The position numbers were made by a program, and so were the translations under genes. Shown piece by piece: positions 15,436-24,017 of a DNA stretch of 24,017 nucleotides (the stretch's first letter is position 1; each line of letters begins with the position of its first letter). This DNA comes from Verrucomicrobiota bacterium (GTDB lineage: Bacteria; Verrucomicrobiota; Verrucomicrobiia; Verrucomicrobiales; Verrucomicrobiaceae), in the NCBI GenBank assembly GCA_021413535.1, contig JAIOQF010000323.1, forward strand, positions 1 through 24,017, read 5' to 3'. The notes below the pieces were generated by a model. It saw nothing but the letters and a program-made list of their open reading frames with translations. It had not been told where the DNA came from and searched no databases.

Positions 15436-15654
15436 ATGAAATCCGAACTTGTCGAAAAAGCCGCCCTTGTGATCCACGATCACCCGCTCCTCATCAACGC
15501 TGTCTCGAAGCGCGTCCGTCAGCTCACCCAGGGCCGCCCGGCTCTAGTGGAAAGAAAGCCCGGCATGAGAGAGGCTGACATCGCGCTCACCGAAATCATC
15601 GAAGGCAAGATCAAGATCGTGCGCGACGAAATCATCGAGACCGCCATTCTCTGA
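15436..15654 (+). CDS. rpoZ: RNA polymerase omega subunit
   Basis: This 72-residue protein carries the omega pattern KAALVIHDHPLLINAVSKRVRQLTQGRPALVERKPGMREADIALTEIIEGKIKI. The omega subunit helps beta' fold and RNA polymerase assemble, and often carries part of the ppGpp site. The ATG at 15436 fits the family's N-terminus; an AAGGAG at 15407-15412 is too far upstream (23 bases) to serve it. It is 88 bases after jag and 43 bases before smpB, and probably shares a transcript with smpB. The E. coli-type MARVTV N-terminus is missing, as in other compact forms. Confidence 0.85.
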   Translation: MKSELVEKAALVIHDHPLLINAVSKRVRQLTQGRPALVERKPGMREADIALTEIIEGKIKIVRDEIIETAIL

Positions 15655-15697
15655 TCGGCTCGCGCCGTTCCGGGTGTGACGGCCCATGCCCCCGATC

Positions 15698-16156
15698 ATG
15701 AGCGAAATCGCCACCAACCGCAAAGCCGGACGCGATTATCACATCCTCGAGAAATACGAGGCTGGCATCGAGCTCAGAGGCACAGAGGTTAAATCCATCC
15801 GTGCCGGGCACATCAACATCAACGATGCCTTCGCGCGCGTTGACCGCGGCCAGGTCTTTCTCTTTAACTGTCACATCCAGCCCTACGAGAAGGCGAGTCA
15901 TACGCAGCATGAGCCCACGCGTTCGCGTCGTCTGCTGCTGCACAAGAATGAAATCTTCAAGCTCTACGCCCAGAGCCAGCAGAAGCATCTGGCCATCGTT
16001 CCGCTGCGCGCCTATTGGAAGAACAGTCGTGTAAAAATCGAGCTAGGCGTCGGCAAAGGCAAGACCAAGGGAGACCAGCGTCAGGATTTGAAAAAGAAAG
16101 TCGAGAACCGCGAAGCCCAGCGCGAGATGGCGCGCTTCAACGAGCGGCATAAGTAG
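15698..16156 (+). CDS. smpB: SsrA-binding protein SmpB
   Basis: SmpB binds tmRNA and brings it to stalled ribosomes for trans-translation. The 152-residue product (156 from the alternative ATG at 15686) has the whole family pattern: NRKAGRDYHILEKYEAGIELRGTEVKSIRAG, then FLFNCHIQPYEKAS, TRSRRLLLHKNEI and IVPLRAYWKNSRVKIELGVGKGK. The C-terminal tail, KKKVENREAQREMARFNERHK, is the helix that enters the mRNA channel. The gene for tmRNA itself is not in this window. The identification is secure. Confidence 0.96.
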   Translation: MSEIATNRKAGRDYHILEKYEAGIELRGTEVKSIRAGHININDAFARVDRGQVFLFNCHIQPYEKASHTQHEPTRSRRLLLHKNEIFKLYAQSQQKHLAIVPLRAYWKNSRVKIELGVGKGKTKGDQRQDLKKKVENREAQREMARFNERHK

Positions 16157-16318
16157 TGCCCGAAAGGGGTGGCACAGGCTTCCAGCATGGGTGTCGCATA
16201 GGCATTCCGCCGGTGCTGGATGAGCAAGTAATGATTGCGATGAGGCTCGCGAACTGCAGTTCATCATCCCAAATTTTTCCATCGCCAAACCCTCCGAGAC
16301 CCTCCATCGTCCGGGACT
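16157..16318. other. Intergenic region between smpB and the symporter gene
   Basis: In 162 bases I see no tmRNA, tRNA or clear terminator. An imperfect long-loop pairing, CCAGCA with TGCTGG, lies near 16183-16219, and there is no T-run. A promoter for the symporter may be here but is not recognisable. Confidence 0.3.
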
Positions 16319-17896
16319 ATGCACATGTTCTGGGACGTTCTGGTTCTGCTCCTATATTTCATCATCATTCTCAGCATCGGTCTCTCGCAGCGCGGCAAAA
16401 GCGGCAGCGTGGAAGGGTTCACCCTCGGCGACCGTCAAACACCATGGTGGGCGGTGCTGGCAAGCATCATTGCTGCGGAGATCAGCGCGGCGACGTTCCT
16501 CGGTGCGCCTGGCGAGGGCTTTGAGAAGCGCAACTGGACTTATGTCCAGCTGGCCATCGGCACCATTTTGGCGCGCATTTTTGTCAGTGCGGTGTTCATC
16601 CCGGTTTATTACAAGCATGGTGTCATTTCGATTTATGAATTCCTTCAGACGCGCTTCGGTCCGGTGACGCGAAAGGCGGCGTCCATCACATTCATGATCA
16701 CGCGGGTGCTGGCCATGGGAACGCGTCTTTATGTTTCAGCCATCATCGTCGTGCTGGCCTTCGAGATGCTGTCGGGACGTCAGGCGGTGCCGATGGAAAA
16801 GTTCTGGATGTTCACCGGTGCCCTGGTTTTGGTGACTCTGCTGACGGCCCTCTATACCTCCATCGGAGGCATCCGTGCCGTCATCTGGACAGATTTTATT
16901 CAAGTGGGTGTGCTGGTTGCGGCGGTGGGCTTTGCCATCGTGTTTCTTCTGGGCAAGATCGACGGGGGATGGGCCGCGATTGCCGGACATATTCAAGCGC
17001 CAACTTTCTTTGACTGGGGTGCGCCCAATGGTCGTTTGGATTTCGCCTATATTTTGACCAACGAATACACCATGTGGGCCGCTTTCATCGCCTCCACCTT
17101 TGTCACGATGGCCACTCACGGCATCGATCAGGATACGGTGCAACGCATGCTGACCGCGAAAAACCGCCGTCAGAGCGCGTTCGCCACGGTCTTGTCCGGT
17201 TTTGCTGATGTGCCCATCGTGAGCGCGTTTGTTTTCATTGGTCTGCTGCTCTCGCTCTACTATCAGCAGCATCCGAACACCGCCCTGCCTCATGAGGATA
17301 CACGGGAAGTGTTTCCCTACTTCATTCTTCACGTCATGCCAGCGGGGTTGCGTGGACTGGTGACGGCAGGCATTCTTTCGACAGCCATGGGCTCGCTTAG
17401 CACGGCTTTGAATGCACTTTCGACGAGTTTCGCGCGCGACTTTATTATCCCGAAGATGAGGCTCGATTCGGGGGACGCCGCCAAGATGCGCGTGCTGCGG
17501 TGGAGCACGCTGATGTTTGCGGTTTGCATCATCGGTGTTGGGGTGACGACAGCGTGGTATGTGACCTGGCATCCTGAGACGCGCATCATTCCGCTGGTGC
17601 TCGGCATTCTGGGTTACACGTTTGGATCGGTGCTCGGAATTTTCCTGGTGGCCATGTTCACGAAAACGCGGGGCAATGACTTCGGCAATGTGCTGGCGAT
17701 GGTGGCTGGGTTCATCGCGGTCGTTTGTTTCAGCGTGAAGGAGGTGCAACTTGCACTTGGCATCACGAAGCCCTTCATCATCGCCTTCCCATGGCGCATT
17801 ACGCTGGGCACCCTGACAACTGTCGCCGTATCGCTCTGCTTCACGACTACCGAAAACAGACAGGCGGCTATTCGCGATTTCAAGGAGGTAAATTAG
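16319..17896 (+). CDS. Sodium:solute symporter (SSS family)
   Basis: This 525-residue inner-membrane protein has about 13 hydrophobic helices. The family's N-terminal pattern is clear: EGFTLGDRQTPWWAVLASIIAAEISAATFLGAPG, then TYVQLAIGTILARI and YKHGVISIYEFLQTRFG. A mid-protein stretch LLTALYTSIGGIRAVIWTDFIQ is the SSS signature region, and GLVTAGILSTAMGSLSTALNALSTSFARDF carries the Ser/Thr-rich sodium site of helix 8. Members take up sugars, amino acids, acetate, sialic acid or vitamins with sodium; the substrate here cannot be told, and the neighbours do not say. The start at 16319 is followed by a second ATG at 16325. It precedes argA by 59 bases on the same strand, possibly by chance. Confidence 0.92.
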   Translation: MHMFWDVLVLLLYFIIILSIGLSQRGKSGSVEGFTLGDRQTPWWAVLASIIAAEISAATFLGAPGEGFEKRNWTYVQLAIGTILARIFVSAVFIPVYYKHGVISIYEFLQTRFGPVTRKAASITFMITRVLAMGTRLYVSAIIVVLAFEMLSGRQAVPMEKFWMFTGALVLVTLLTALYTSIGGIRAVIWTDFIQVGVLVAAVGFAIVFLLGKIDGGWAAIAGHIQAPTFFDWGAPNGRLDFAYILTNEYTMWAAFIASTFVTMATHGIDQDTVQRMLTAKNRRQSAFATVLSGFADVPIVSAFVFIGLLLSLYYQQHPNTALPHEDTREVFPYFILHVMPAGLRGLVTAGILSTAMGSLSTALNALSTSFARDFIIPKMRLDSGDAAKMRVLRWSTLMFAVCIIGVGVTTAWYVTWHPETRIIPLVLGILGYTFGSVLGIFLVAMFTKTRGNDFGNVLAMVAGFIAVVCFSVKEVQLALGITKPFIIAFPWRITLGTLTTVAVSLCFTTTENRQAAIRDFKEVN

Positions 17897-17955
17897 GCCC
17901 GAGCTTGGAGTTGCAGAAACGAGCGCATGTCGGATGATTGGGCGCTTTTATTAAA

Positions 17956-19242
17956 ATGAAATTCGAAGATCTCAGAGGCATTCTGCAATACGTCCCGCAA
18001 TTCCGGGAGCGCATTTTCGTAATTGCGTTCGATGGCGCGGTAATGCGTCTGCCGAATTTTCCCAGTTTGCTTCAGGATATCGCCGTTCTGCAGTCGCTCA
18101 GCATCCAGATCGCGCTGGTCTTCGGCGCGCGCTTGCAAATTCAGGAACTGGCCACCGTGAGAGGTGTCAAGCTGAGCAATGATGACGGCATGGGACTGAC
18201 CGATCAGGCAACGCTTGATGTAAGCGCGGATGCGATCTCCCGGCTGACCAGTGAACTCGTGGCCGATCTTACGGCGCTCGAACTGCGCGTCGCGGTGCCG
18301 AATGCGCTCGCGGTGCATCCTGCGGGTGTGATCGATGGAGTAGACCTTGAACATACCGGACGAATCGAGCGCGTGGATGATCGCGCATTGCTCGCCATGC
18401 TTCGTGATGGAATGATTCCCGTGCTTCCGCCGCTCGGATACGACAGTCGTGGTAACACGCTGCGTTTGAACTCCGATGAAATCGCCGTGGACGTCGCCTT
18501 GGAACTCGATGCGGCGAAAGTTATTTTCGTTGCGGAGAAAGGCTTGTTTGATTCGGAAGAGACTCGGATCGCCCAGCTCAGCGTGGCCGACGCCCGGGAA
18601 ATATTGAAGCGGAAAGATCACGGTTTGGATGTGAGCCTGTTATCAAAGTTGCGCCATGGTGCGATGGCGTGCAGCGAGGGCGTGCCCCGTGTGCATATCG
18701 TGGACGGCAACCTGGATGAGGTGCTGCTGGCGGAAGTTTTCAGCAACGAAGGCGTCGGGACCATGATTCATGCCGACGATTATCAGCAAATTCGCAAGGC
18801 CAAGATCAACGACATACCCGCGTTGTTGACGATGATGCGGCAGAGCGTGGAGGACGCCGCGCTTGCCCCACGCACGAAGGATCAGATGCAAAAGAAGATC
18901 GGCGATTTTTTCGTGATTGAACTCGACGGTCATGCTGTCGGCACGGTCGCACTTCATGTTTATGAGATGCCGGACAAAACGAAGGCGGGGGAGCTGGCCT
19001 GCCTTTTTGTCAGAAGGGCGCACAAGAACAAGGGGCACGGTCGGAAGCTGGTGGCCTACGCCGAGGAGATTGCGCGGCAGCGGGGCTGCGCCCAGATTTT
19101 TCTGCTCAGCACGCAGGCCTTTCGCTTTTTTGAGGAGAAGATGGGCTTTGTCGAAACTTCGCCTGAGGCGCTTCCCGCAGCACGGCGCGAGCAATATGAC
19201 AAGAGCGGCCGCAACCCGCGGGTGCTGGTGAAGAAGCTGTAA
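17956..19242 (+). CDS. argA: Amino-acid N-acetyltransferase (N-acetylglutamate synthase)
   Basis: The protein makes N-acetylglutamate from glutamate and acetyl-CoA, the first step of arginine synthesis. The 428 residues form the two-domain ArgA layout. An amino-acid-kinase-like domain spans about 1-270 (FVIAFDGAVM, LVFGARLQIQE, NLDEVLLAEVFSNEGVGTMIHAD). A GNAT domain spans 281-428, with the acetyl-CoA loop HKNKGHGRK at 355-363 and RFFEEKMGFVE near the end. In this class the kinase-like domain is inactive and binds arginine for feedback control. The ATG at 17956 fits the N-terminus KFEDLRGIL; a TTG at 17938 is a weaker choice. The identification is good. Confidence 0.93.
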   Translation: MKFEDLRGILQYVPQFRERIFVIAFDGAVMRLPNFPSLLQDIAVLQSLSIQIALVFGARLQIQELATVRGVKLSNDDGMGLTDQATLDVSADAISRLTSELVADLTALELRVAVPNALAVHPAGVIDGVDLEHTGRIERVDDRALLAMLRDGMIPVLPPLGYDSRGNTLRLNSDEIAVDVALELDAAKVIFVAEKGLFDSEETRIAQLSVADAREILKRKDHGLDVSLLSKLRHGAMACSEGVPRVHIVDGNLDEVLLAEVFSNEGVGTMIHADDYQQIRKAKINDIPALLTMMRQSVEDAALAPRTKDQMQKKIGDFFVIELDGHAVGTVALHVYEMPDKTKAGELACLFVRRAHKNKGHGRKLVAYAEEIARQRGCAQIFLLSTQAFRFFEEKMGFVETSPEALPAARREQYDKSGRNPRVLVKKL

Positions 19243-19391
19243 GTTAGTTTGCTTACTGGCTTACTTGATCGTTCACGAGCTGAATCCGCGTCATTCAGAA
19301 ATGTGAGCTAATAAATTATATTCACAGTTCGTTGGCCAGGCTGCGATACAGCGCACTATTGGGGTGGGGGATTTGATAAGATTACGACGAG

Positions 19392-20288
19392 CTATTGTCG
19401 CGGCTTTTCCGCGGTGAAAAAGCCGTAGCGCATCACTCCGAGATTGTAGGCCAGCCAGATCCGGAACAGCGTGAGAGCGAATATACGGTTTGGATTTTTG
19501 CTGCTGAAGATAAAACGCCGGTAATGTGCCTTCGTAAGAAGCCCCTTGATAGTCCTCCACGCACAGAGCGGCCAGGTGCGTTTGACTTTTTTTGCCAGAT
19601 CATCCATCGATGCATTTGAAAAATTTGCCAACTTGATAGCCGCCATGAATTCACTCGCGGGACGGATCCCGGCAAGCTGTGCCTCTCGACTGATGGCATC
19701 GATCAAGAATCGCCGCGACATCGCCCCCGGATTCTCGCACGACATCCACGCGCTGGCCACCAGTCGGCCCCCGGGCCGCAGCACCCGATTCGCTTCCGCG
19801 AAAAACTTTGGCAGATCAGGCATGTGTTCCAGACTTTCAATCGAGATCACCACGTCGAAGCTTTCGTCAGGCAGTTGGTTGGCATACCAGTCGCGGAGCA
19901 GAAAGGTGGTCTTCCCGGGCACAGCGTTGAATTCCTGCGCATAGCTCAGTTGAACTTCGGAAATCGTCATGCCGGTGACCTCAGCCCCGCGACGTTCTGC
20001 CAGGATTTTGGCGGTCGCCCCATATCCGCAGCCGATGTCGCAGACTCGCGTCCCTTGGCCAATCTGACCGGCATCCGCCACCATCGTCACCAGATTCTCC
20101 GCAGCTTCTATGTCGCTCTCCTTCCCGGTATGCCAAACGCCGTGATGCACGTGTTCACCCCAAATTTCACGGTAGAATTTGTCGAGATCATCATAGTGTG
20201 AGGCCACGCCTCCGAGTGTCATGCCGGAGGCACTGCTTACGGCTTGGGCTGGAGCAGCATCGATTTTGCGTTGCAAGGAGTCAGTCAT
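19392..20288 (-). CDS. Class I SAM-dependent methyltransferase
   Basis: This 298-residue protein has the Rossmann methyltransferase motifs in order: motif I VCDIGCGYGATAKILAER (82-99), AEVTGMTISEVQLSYAQ (motif II region), SFDVVISIESLEHMPD (143-158) and VLRPGGRLVASAW. The N-terminal HYDDLDKFYREIWGEHVHHGVW resembles small-molecule methyltransferases such as tocopherol or cyclopropane-fatty-acid type enzymes. The C-terminal part has a basic, aromatic stretch (KAHYRRFIFSS, then LFRIWLAYNLGVMRYGFF) that may touch the membrane. It starts 12 bases after the stop of the FAD monooxygenase, so they form one operon. The substrate is probably a hydroxylated lipophilic or aromatic compound made by that neighbour, which is inference. 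Confidence 0.88.
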   Translation of the reverse strand: MTDSLQRKIDAAPAQAVSSASGMTLGGVASHYDDLDKFYREIWGEHVHHGVWHTGKESDIEAAENLVTMVADAGQIGQGTRVCDIGCGYGATAKILAERRGAEVTGMTISEVQLSYAQEFNAVPGKTTFLLRDWYANQLPDESFDVVISIESLEHMPDLPKFFAEANRVLRPGGRLVASAWMSCENPGAMSRRFLIDAISREAQLAGIRPASEFMAAIKLANFSNASMDDLAKKVKRTWPLCAWRTIKGLLTKAHYRRFIFSSKNPNRIFALTLFRIWLAYNLGVMRYGFFTAEKPRQ

Positions 20289-20300
20289 GGGGTGGTGATG

Positions 20301-21557
20301 TTAAATCGGAATTTCGCGAAGCGCCTGAACCGGCACGCGGTCGAGGCTGTTATAGGGGATGGTGAGCATGGCATAGAAAGGTCCCATGTGTCGGGAGATG
20401 ATCCCTTTGCAGAGGACATGACGAATGATGAAATCGCGCAGCACGGATAGGGGGCGACCGCGCCACGTTCCCAGCCACATTCCCCAGTCAGCGCGGCTGA
20501 TGGCGCTTTGAGCTGCTCGGCGGCGATATCGATCGTAACCCGCCAGAAAAGTTTCAGCAGACACCCCGCGTTGCACGATGGAAATAAGTGCGCTTGCGAG
20601 AAATTCCGCATCGGCAAATCCGGTATTCATCCCTTGCCCGCCGACGGGGCTCATGCCGTGAGCCGCATCCCCACAAATGATCACTCGTCCTTGGTAATAG
20701 CGCTCACAGTTGAAACGGTGCGGTGTGAACGAACTTTGATTCAACTGTTTTGCAGGAGAAGGCGTCAGTCCGCAGCGCTCGGCCACGACCGAACTGAGAA
20801 AATCGGCGGAAGTTTCCGAGATGAAATTGTCTGTTTGCACAATCCAGCGTCGTCTCCCGCCGGGAAGAGGAAAAGACTCAACGGAACCGGCCGTTTTGAA
20901 AAAGAGATGCGCTTCATCGTGCATTCCGTTGTCCTCGGAAAAGTCCCCCATGACAAAGTGGCGGCGATAGTCTCGTCCAACGGCACGGATCCCAAGCATC
21001 TCCCGCACCGGGCTCCGGCTTCCGTCACACGCGGCGACTAACTTCGCTGCAACCGTGTGCATCCGGCGCTCTGATCCATGAGCATAGAGGATCCGGCAAG
21101 TTTCTTCGTCCTGTGAAAGTTCCACGACCTCGGCTCCATAGCACAGCGTGACCGTCGGGTATTCGGCGAGCTTCCGTTGCAGAAGAAAAATTGTGTCCGC
21201 CTGCGGCAACGAAAGAATGAACTGATATTCCCCGGGAAGATCCTGAAACGTCACGCGGCCGAGATAGCCGGATTCCCCATGAATGAAGCAGTTTTCAACT
21301 TTGACTCCGCGGGACACGAAATCCGCGTCCAAGCCGAGTTTCCCGAGAAGCCGCAGCGAGGGCGGAGTGATGCCGATGGCCATTGAATGGGCAGGGATCG
21401 TGGTCCGTTTTTCCAGAAGCAAAACGTGCAAACCTCTAGCCCCTAGCAGACATGCCAGCATCAATCCCACGGGGCCGGCGCCAACGATTACGACGTCATA
21501 ACGATCTGAAGAAATCGCGGTCCTCTCTCCCAAGGTTCTGTCGTTGTTGCGGGTCAT
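20301..21557 (-). CDS. FAD-dependent monooxygenase (PHBH/UbiH fold)
   Basis: From the ATG at 21557 the protein has 418 residues. The FAD-binding GxGxxG is at 26-31 (VVIVGAGPVGL), the DG motif of flavoprotein hydroxylases is at 176-185 (ACDGSRSPVR), and the GDAAH motif is at 296-300 (ICGDAAHGMSPVGGQGMN). This is the full set for class A aromatic hydroxylases. They use NAD(P)H and oxygen to hydroxylate rings in quinone synthesis, aromatic breakdown or natural products. The start codon is 13 bases after the RND pump's stop, and the methyltransferase follows after 12 bases, so the three are probably co-transcribed. A hydroxylase next to a methyltransferase suggests ring hydroxylation then methylation. 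The family is secure; the substrate is unknown. Confidence 0.92.
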   Translation of the reverse strand: MTRNNDRTLGERTAISSDRYDVVIVGAGPVGLMLACLLGARGLHVLLLEKRTTIPAHSMAIGITPPSLRLLGKLGLDADFVSRGVKVENCFIHGESGYLGRVTFQDLPGEYQFILSLPQADTIFLLQRKLAEYPTVTLCYGAEVVELSQDEETCRILYAHGSERRMHTVAAKLVAACDGSRSPVREMLGIRAVGRDYRRHFVMGDFSEDNGMHDEAHLFFKTAGSVESFPLPGGRRRWIVQTDNFISETSADFLSSVVAERCGLTPSPAKQLNQSSFTPHRFNCERYYQGRVIICGDAAHGMSPVGGQGMNTGFADAEFLASALISIVQRGVSAETFLAGYDRYRRRAAQSAISRADWGMWLGTWRGRPLSVLRDFIIRHVLCKGIISRHMGPFYAMLTIPYNSLDRVPVQALREIPI

Positions 21558-21570
21558 TGGCAAGGCAGGT

Positions 21571-24017
21571 TCAATGTTGTGCTTTCACTTCGGGAGCCAG
21601 CATTTGGTAAAGCACGGGTGTCACAAGTCGCGACAACAGAAGGGAACTGATCGAGCCACCCATGATGACGACGGCCAGCGGGGAATAGAGTGCCGACTGT
21701 TCCAGTGCGAGCGGCACCAGTGCACCGAGTGCGGTCAGCGTGGTCAACACGACTGGAAGGAAACGCACTTCTCCCGCCTGCGCCACGGCGTCATCCAACG
21801 ACACACCCTTGGCTCGCAGTTGATTCGTGAAATCCACCAGCAGGATGCTGTTCTTGATCTCGATGCCGATGAGGGCAATAAACCCAATCATCGCCATGAA
21901 CGAGAGACTGTAGCCGGCGAGCCACAAACCGGCGAGGCCACCGATGATCCCAAGTGGAATCACCGATGCCACGATTAACATGCCGCGAAAGGTCTTGAAC
22001 TCCAAAATCAGAATGGCAAGACAGCCGAAGACGGCCAGCAAGATGGCATTTCCAAAACCGGCGAAGCTCGATACGCGGCTTTCAACTTCGCCGCCAAGCT
22101 CGTATCGACAGCCCGAGGGAAACTTCAACTGCCGCAGTCGCCCCTGCGCATCCTCCGTTACCTGCTCGATGTTGCGTCCTTCTTGAACTTGTGCGCTGAT
22201 GGTCATTACTCGCTCGCCGCCTCGGCGCTCGATCATGGCCGGTCCTGAGCGCGGCTCCATCGGAGCGAGTTCTTTGAGTAACAAGTCCCGCCCGTTGACC
22301 GCAGGGATCACTGTCTCGTTCCAATCTTCCAGCGTTGCATGTTCTGTTTGGGGCAGTCGAATTCGGATGGTGCGCTCCACGCCTCCGATATCGCGAACCT
22401 TGCCGACTTCAAGTCCCGCGAATACGAGCCGGACCAGTTGTTGGGCTGCAGCGCGGTCTAATCCCAGCGCGGCGAGCCGATCATCATCAAGCTGTGCCAT
22501 CAAATCCGACCGAACCGCTCGCGCCGGATTGTCGACGTTCCGTGTTCCGGGAGTTTCACGCAATATCTTCTCAACCTCCCCGGCTTTTTGCGAAATGGTT
22601 TCCATGTCTTCGCCGATCACCCGGATTTCGAGCGGTGCAAAAACGGGCGGACCATTCTGGAACTCCTTGAGTTCGATGTGCGCCCCCGGAATCTTGTCGA
22701 GGTCGTTTCGCAACTTGGCAAGAAGGACTGGCGTCTTCCGAGTGTCGTAAGATTTTAGTCCTACCAAAATGGCGGCCAGACTCGTCTTTCGACCTGATTG
22801 GAAAACATTGTAATACACCCTCGGATTCCCTTGTCCCACCGTTGTGAAAAGACTCTCCACCTCCGGTTCACTGCGGAGGATTTTCTCGGCCTTGCGGGCA
22901 ACAGTATCCGTGGTCGTTAGTCCGGCATTTTCACCGGCATCAATCTCCACTAGAAACTGAGGAATATCCGCCTTCGGAAAAAGACTAAAGCCGACCGCCG
23001 GGATAAAGCCCAAACTGACAAGGCAGAGTGCGATTGCCACAGCCACGGTCGTCACCCGGTTGTGCATGCACCAACGCAAAACCGGCCGATAGAGACCTGT
23101 GATAACGCGCTGCAAACCGTGCATCACTCGATTGCCACCAGCCGGCCCTGCGCCGGTGAAAAAATGACTCGCCAGCCAGGGCACGATGGTCACCGCGACC
23201 ACGAGCGATGCCAGCACCGCGAAAACGACGGCAGCCGGCAGACTCCGGATGAACAATCCCGCCGCCTCAGGCAGCATCAACAGTGGCAGAAAAGCAAAAA
23301 GCAATGTGGCGGTCGTTCCCAGAACCGCCGCAAAAATCTGCTTCGTCGCCAGCCGGGATGCATCAAGGGCACTATGCCCCTCGCGTCGAAAACGCGCGAT
23401 GTTTTCGATCACCACAATGGAATCGTCCACCAGCAATCCCAGCGCGATGATGCAGCCGACGATGGATAGCTGATTCAATCCGAAGCCGCACCACTGGAGC
23501 GCCGCGACACCTAGCGCGAGACACAGCGGGATGGAAATCATGACGATGACCGACGCCCGAAGTCCGAGCGGAGAAAGCGTGATCAGCACCAGCAGGAGTG
23601 CGAATAAAAAATCCCTTCCCAGATGCGACATCCGGCTGGCGACGTTCTTGGATTGATCAAACCCGATCTCGATCCGGGCACCAGCTGGCAATTCCTTCGC
23701 GAAACCATTGAGCTCCGTCCTAACCGCCTCATTGACACTGACAACGTTGCGACCCTTCTGCATCATCACTGTGACGAAGGCTGCAGGCTCCCCATTGAAC
23801 CGCCCAAACACATTTTGCTCCTCCTGCCCCCAGGTCACATCGGCAACATCGCCCAGTCGCACGATTCCAGATCCAGCGGCGTCCAACCCGACTGGCAGAC
23901 GTGCCAGAGTGGCGGGATCATCCGGCGTTCCGCTCGTGCTCACGATCATCCGAACGTCTTTGATATCCACATCACCTCCGGGAATAATTGTTCCCGACGA
24001 CTGGAGCGCGCTCACAA
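21571..24017 (-). CDS. RND efflux transporter, inner-membrane pump (AcrB/MdtB-like), N-terminus outside window
   Basis: The visible ~815 residues are the last three quarters of an RND pump, which normally has about 1030. The start lies beyond 24017, so any start seen inside is not real. Visible parts include the periplasmic segment RLGDVADVTWGQEEQNVFGRFNGEPAAFVTVMMQKG and transmembrane helix 4 with GLLVDDSIVVIENI, the paired aspartates for proton relay. Later comes the second half with GFSLFPKADIPQFLVEID, and helix 10 with the lysine in IGIEIKNSILLVDF. The paired aspartates fit the multidrug-type (HAE) branch better than the heavy-metal branch. It works with a membrane-fusion protein and an outer-membrane channel, neither in view; the fusion protein is probably just beyond the window. 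It begins the visible operon with the monooxygenase and methyltransferase. Confidence 0.93.
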   Translation of the reverse strand, partial: VSALQSSGTIIPGGDVDIKDVRMIVSTSGTPDDPATLARLPVGLDAAGSGIVRLGDVADVTWGQEEQNVFGRFNGEPAAFVTVMMQKGRNVVSVNEAVRTELNGFAKELPAGARIEIGFDQSKNVASRMSHLGRDFLFALLLVLITLSPLGLRASVIVMISIPLCLALGVAALQWCGFGLNQLSIVGCIIALGLLVDDSIVVIENIARFRREGHSALDASRLATKQIFAAVLGTTATLLFAFLPLLMLPEAAGLFIRSLPAAVVFAVLASLVVAVTIVPWLASHFFTGAGPAGGNRVMHGLQRVITGLYRPVLRWCMHNRVTTVAVAIALCLVSLGFIPAVGFSLFPKADIPQFLVEIDAGENAGLTTTDTVARKAEKILRSEPEVESLFTTVGQGNPRVYYNVFQSGRKTSLAAILVGLKSYDTRKTPVLLAKLRNDLDKIPGAHIELKEFQNGPPVFAPLEIRVIGEDMETISQKAGEVEKILRETPGTRNVDNPARAVRSDLMAQLDDDRLAALGLDRAAAQQLVRLVFAGLEVGKVRDIGGVERTIRIRLPQTEHATLEDWNETVIPAVNGRDLLLKELAPMEPRSGPAMIERRGGERVMTISAQVQEGRNIEQVTEDAQGRLRQLKFPSGCRYELGGEVESRVSSFAGFGNAILLAVFGCLAILILEFKTFRGMLIVASVIPLGIIGGLAGLWLAGYSLSFMAMIGFIALIGIEIKNSILLVDFTNQLRAKGVSLDDAVAQAGEVRFLPVVLTTLTALGALVPLALEQSALYSPLAVVIMGGSISSLLLSRLVTPVLYQMLAPEVKAQH

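Noticed and set aside
16157..16318. tmRNA gene after smpB
   Set aside because: No tRNA-like ends, no tag-peptide frame and no pairing of 5' and 3' parts are seen in the 162 bases.
16736..17749. 337-codon open frame opposite the symporter
   Set aside because: The sequence is very rich in His, Arg and Gln with no domain, as expected of antisense to a membrane protein; the plus strand is a clear SSS symporter.
19401..19425. Perfect 8-base inverted repeat CGGCTTTT/AAAAGCCG as a terminator of the efflux operon
   Set aside because: It lies inside the last codons of the methyltransferase and has no T-run after it on the minus strand, so it is not a normal intrinsic terminator.

Overview
The window looks like a piece of a Verrucomicrobiota chromosome, most like the Verrucomicrobiales (Prosthecobacter/Verrucomicrobium type). 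The reasons are a moderately GC-rich sequence, large secreted arylsulfatases, small secreted proteins of the DUF2092 and DUF6515 type, few clear Shine-Dalgarno sequences, and a compact omega subunit next to smpB. The assignment rests on protein character only; no rRNA is present.

Region A (1-7935, minus strand) is an accessory five-gene run. In transcription order it has a DUF2092-like exported protein, a DUF6515-like Asn/Val-repeat exported protein, an outer-membrane beta-barrel, an arylsulfatase, and a second, larger sulfatase gene that runs off the window at position 1. Two of these genes are not normal. The first arylsulfatase carries a net 4-base deletion that shifts the frame near 4742. 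The last one is an in-frame chimera: a complete PAS-type sulfatase that has lost its final ~30 residues joins directly to the signal-peptide core of a second, ARSB-like sulfatase, giving an open frame of at least 1038 codons with two FGly-type active sites.

Region B (8096-9525) holds an AraC-family regulator divergent from region A. Its last helix-turn-helix is cut off at about 9021. It abuts, head-on, an antisense fragment of a YugP-type membrane zinc peptidase that has lost both ends. With region A this gives at least four lesions within 9.5 kb, either real accessory-gene decay and rearrangement or assembly error.

Region C (9526-11971, minus) contains an intact assimilatory sulfite reductase hemoprotein (cysI) and a GNAT acetyltransferase. 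CysI fits a sulfur-scavenging theme with the sulfatases: sulfate ester to sulfate, sulfite, then sulfide.

Region D (12162-16156, plus) is the conserved core cluster rpmH-rnpA-yidD-yidC-jag, followed by rpoZ and smpB. It is driven by a good sigma70-like promoter at 12069-12096. L34 carries an unusual basic C-terminal extension. dnaA and DnaA boxes are not seen here.

Region E (16319-19242, plus) has a sodium:solute symporter and a two-domain N-acetylglutamate synthase (argA). Region F (19392-24017, minus) is a tight three-gene operon: an RND efflux pump (5' end outside the window), an FAD aromatic-type monooxygenase and a class I methyltransferase. It resembles a tailoring-plus-export unit for a small lipophilic product. 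No tRNA, rRNA, CRISPR array, insertion sequence or phage gene was seen.
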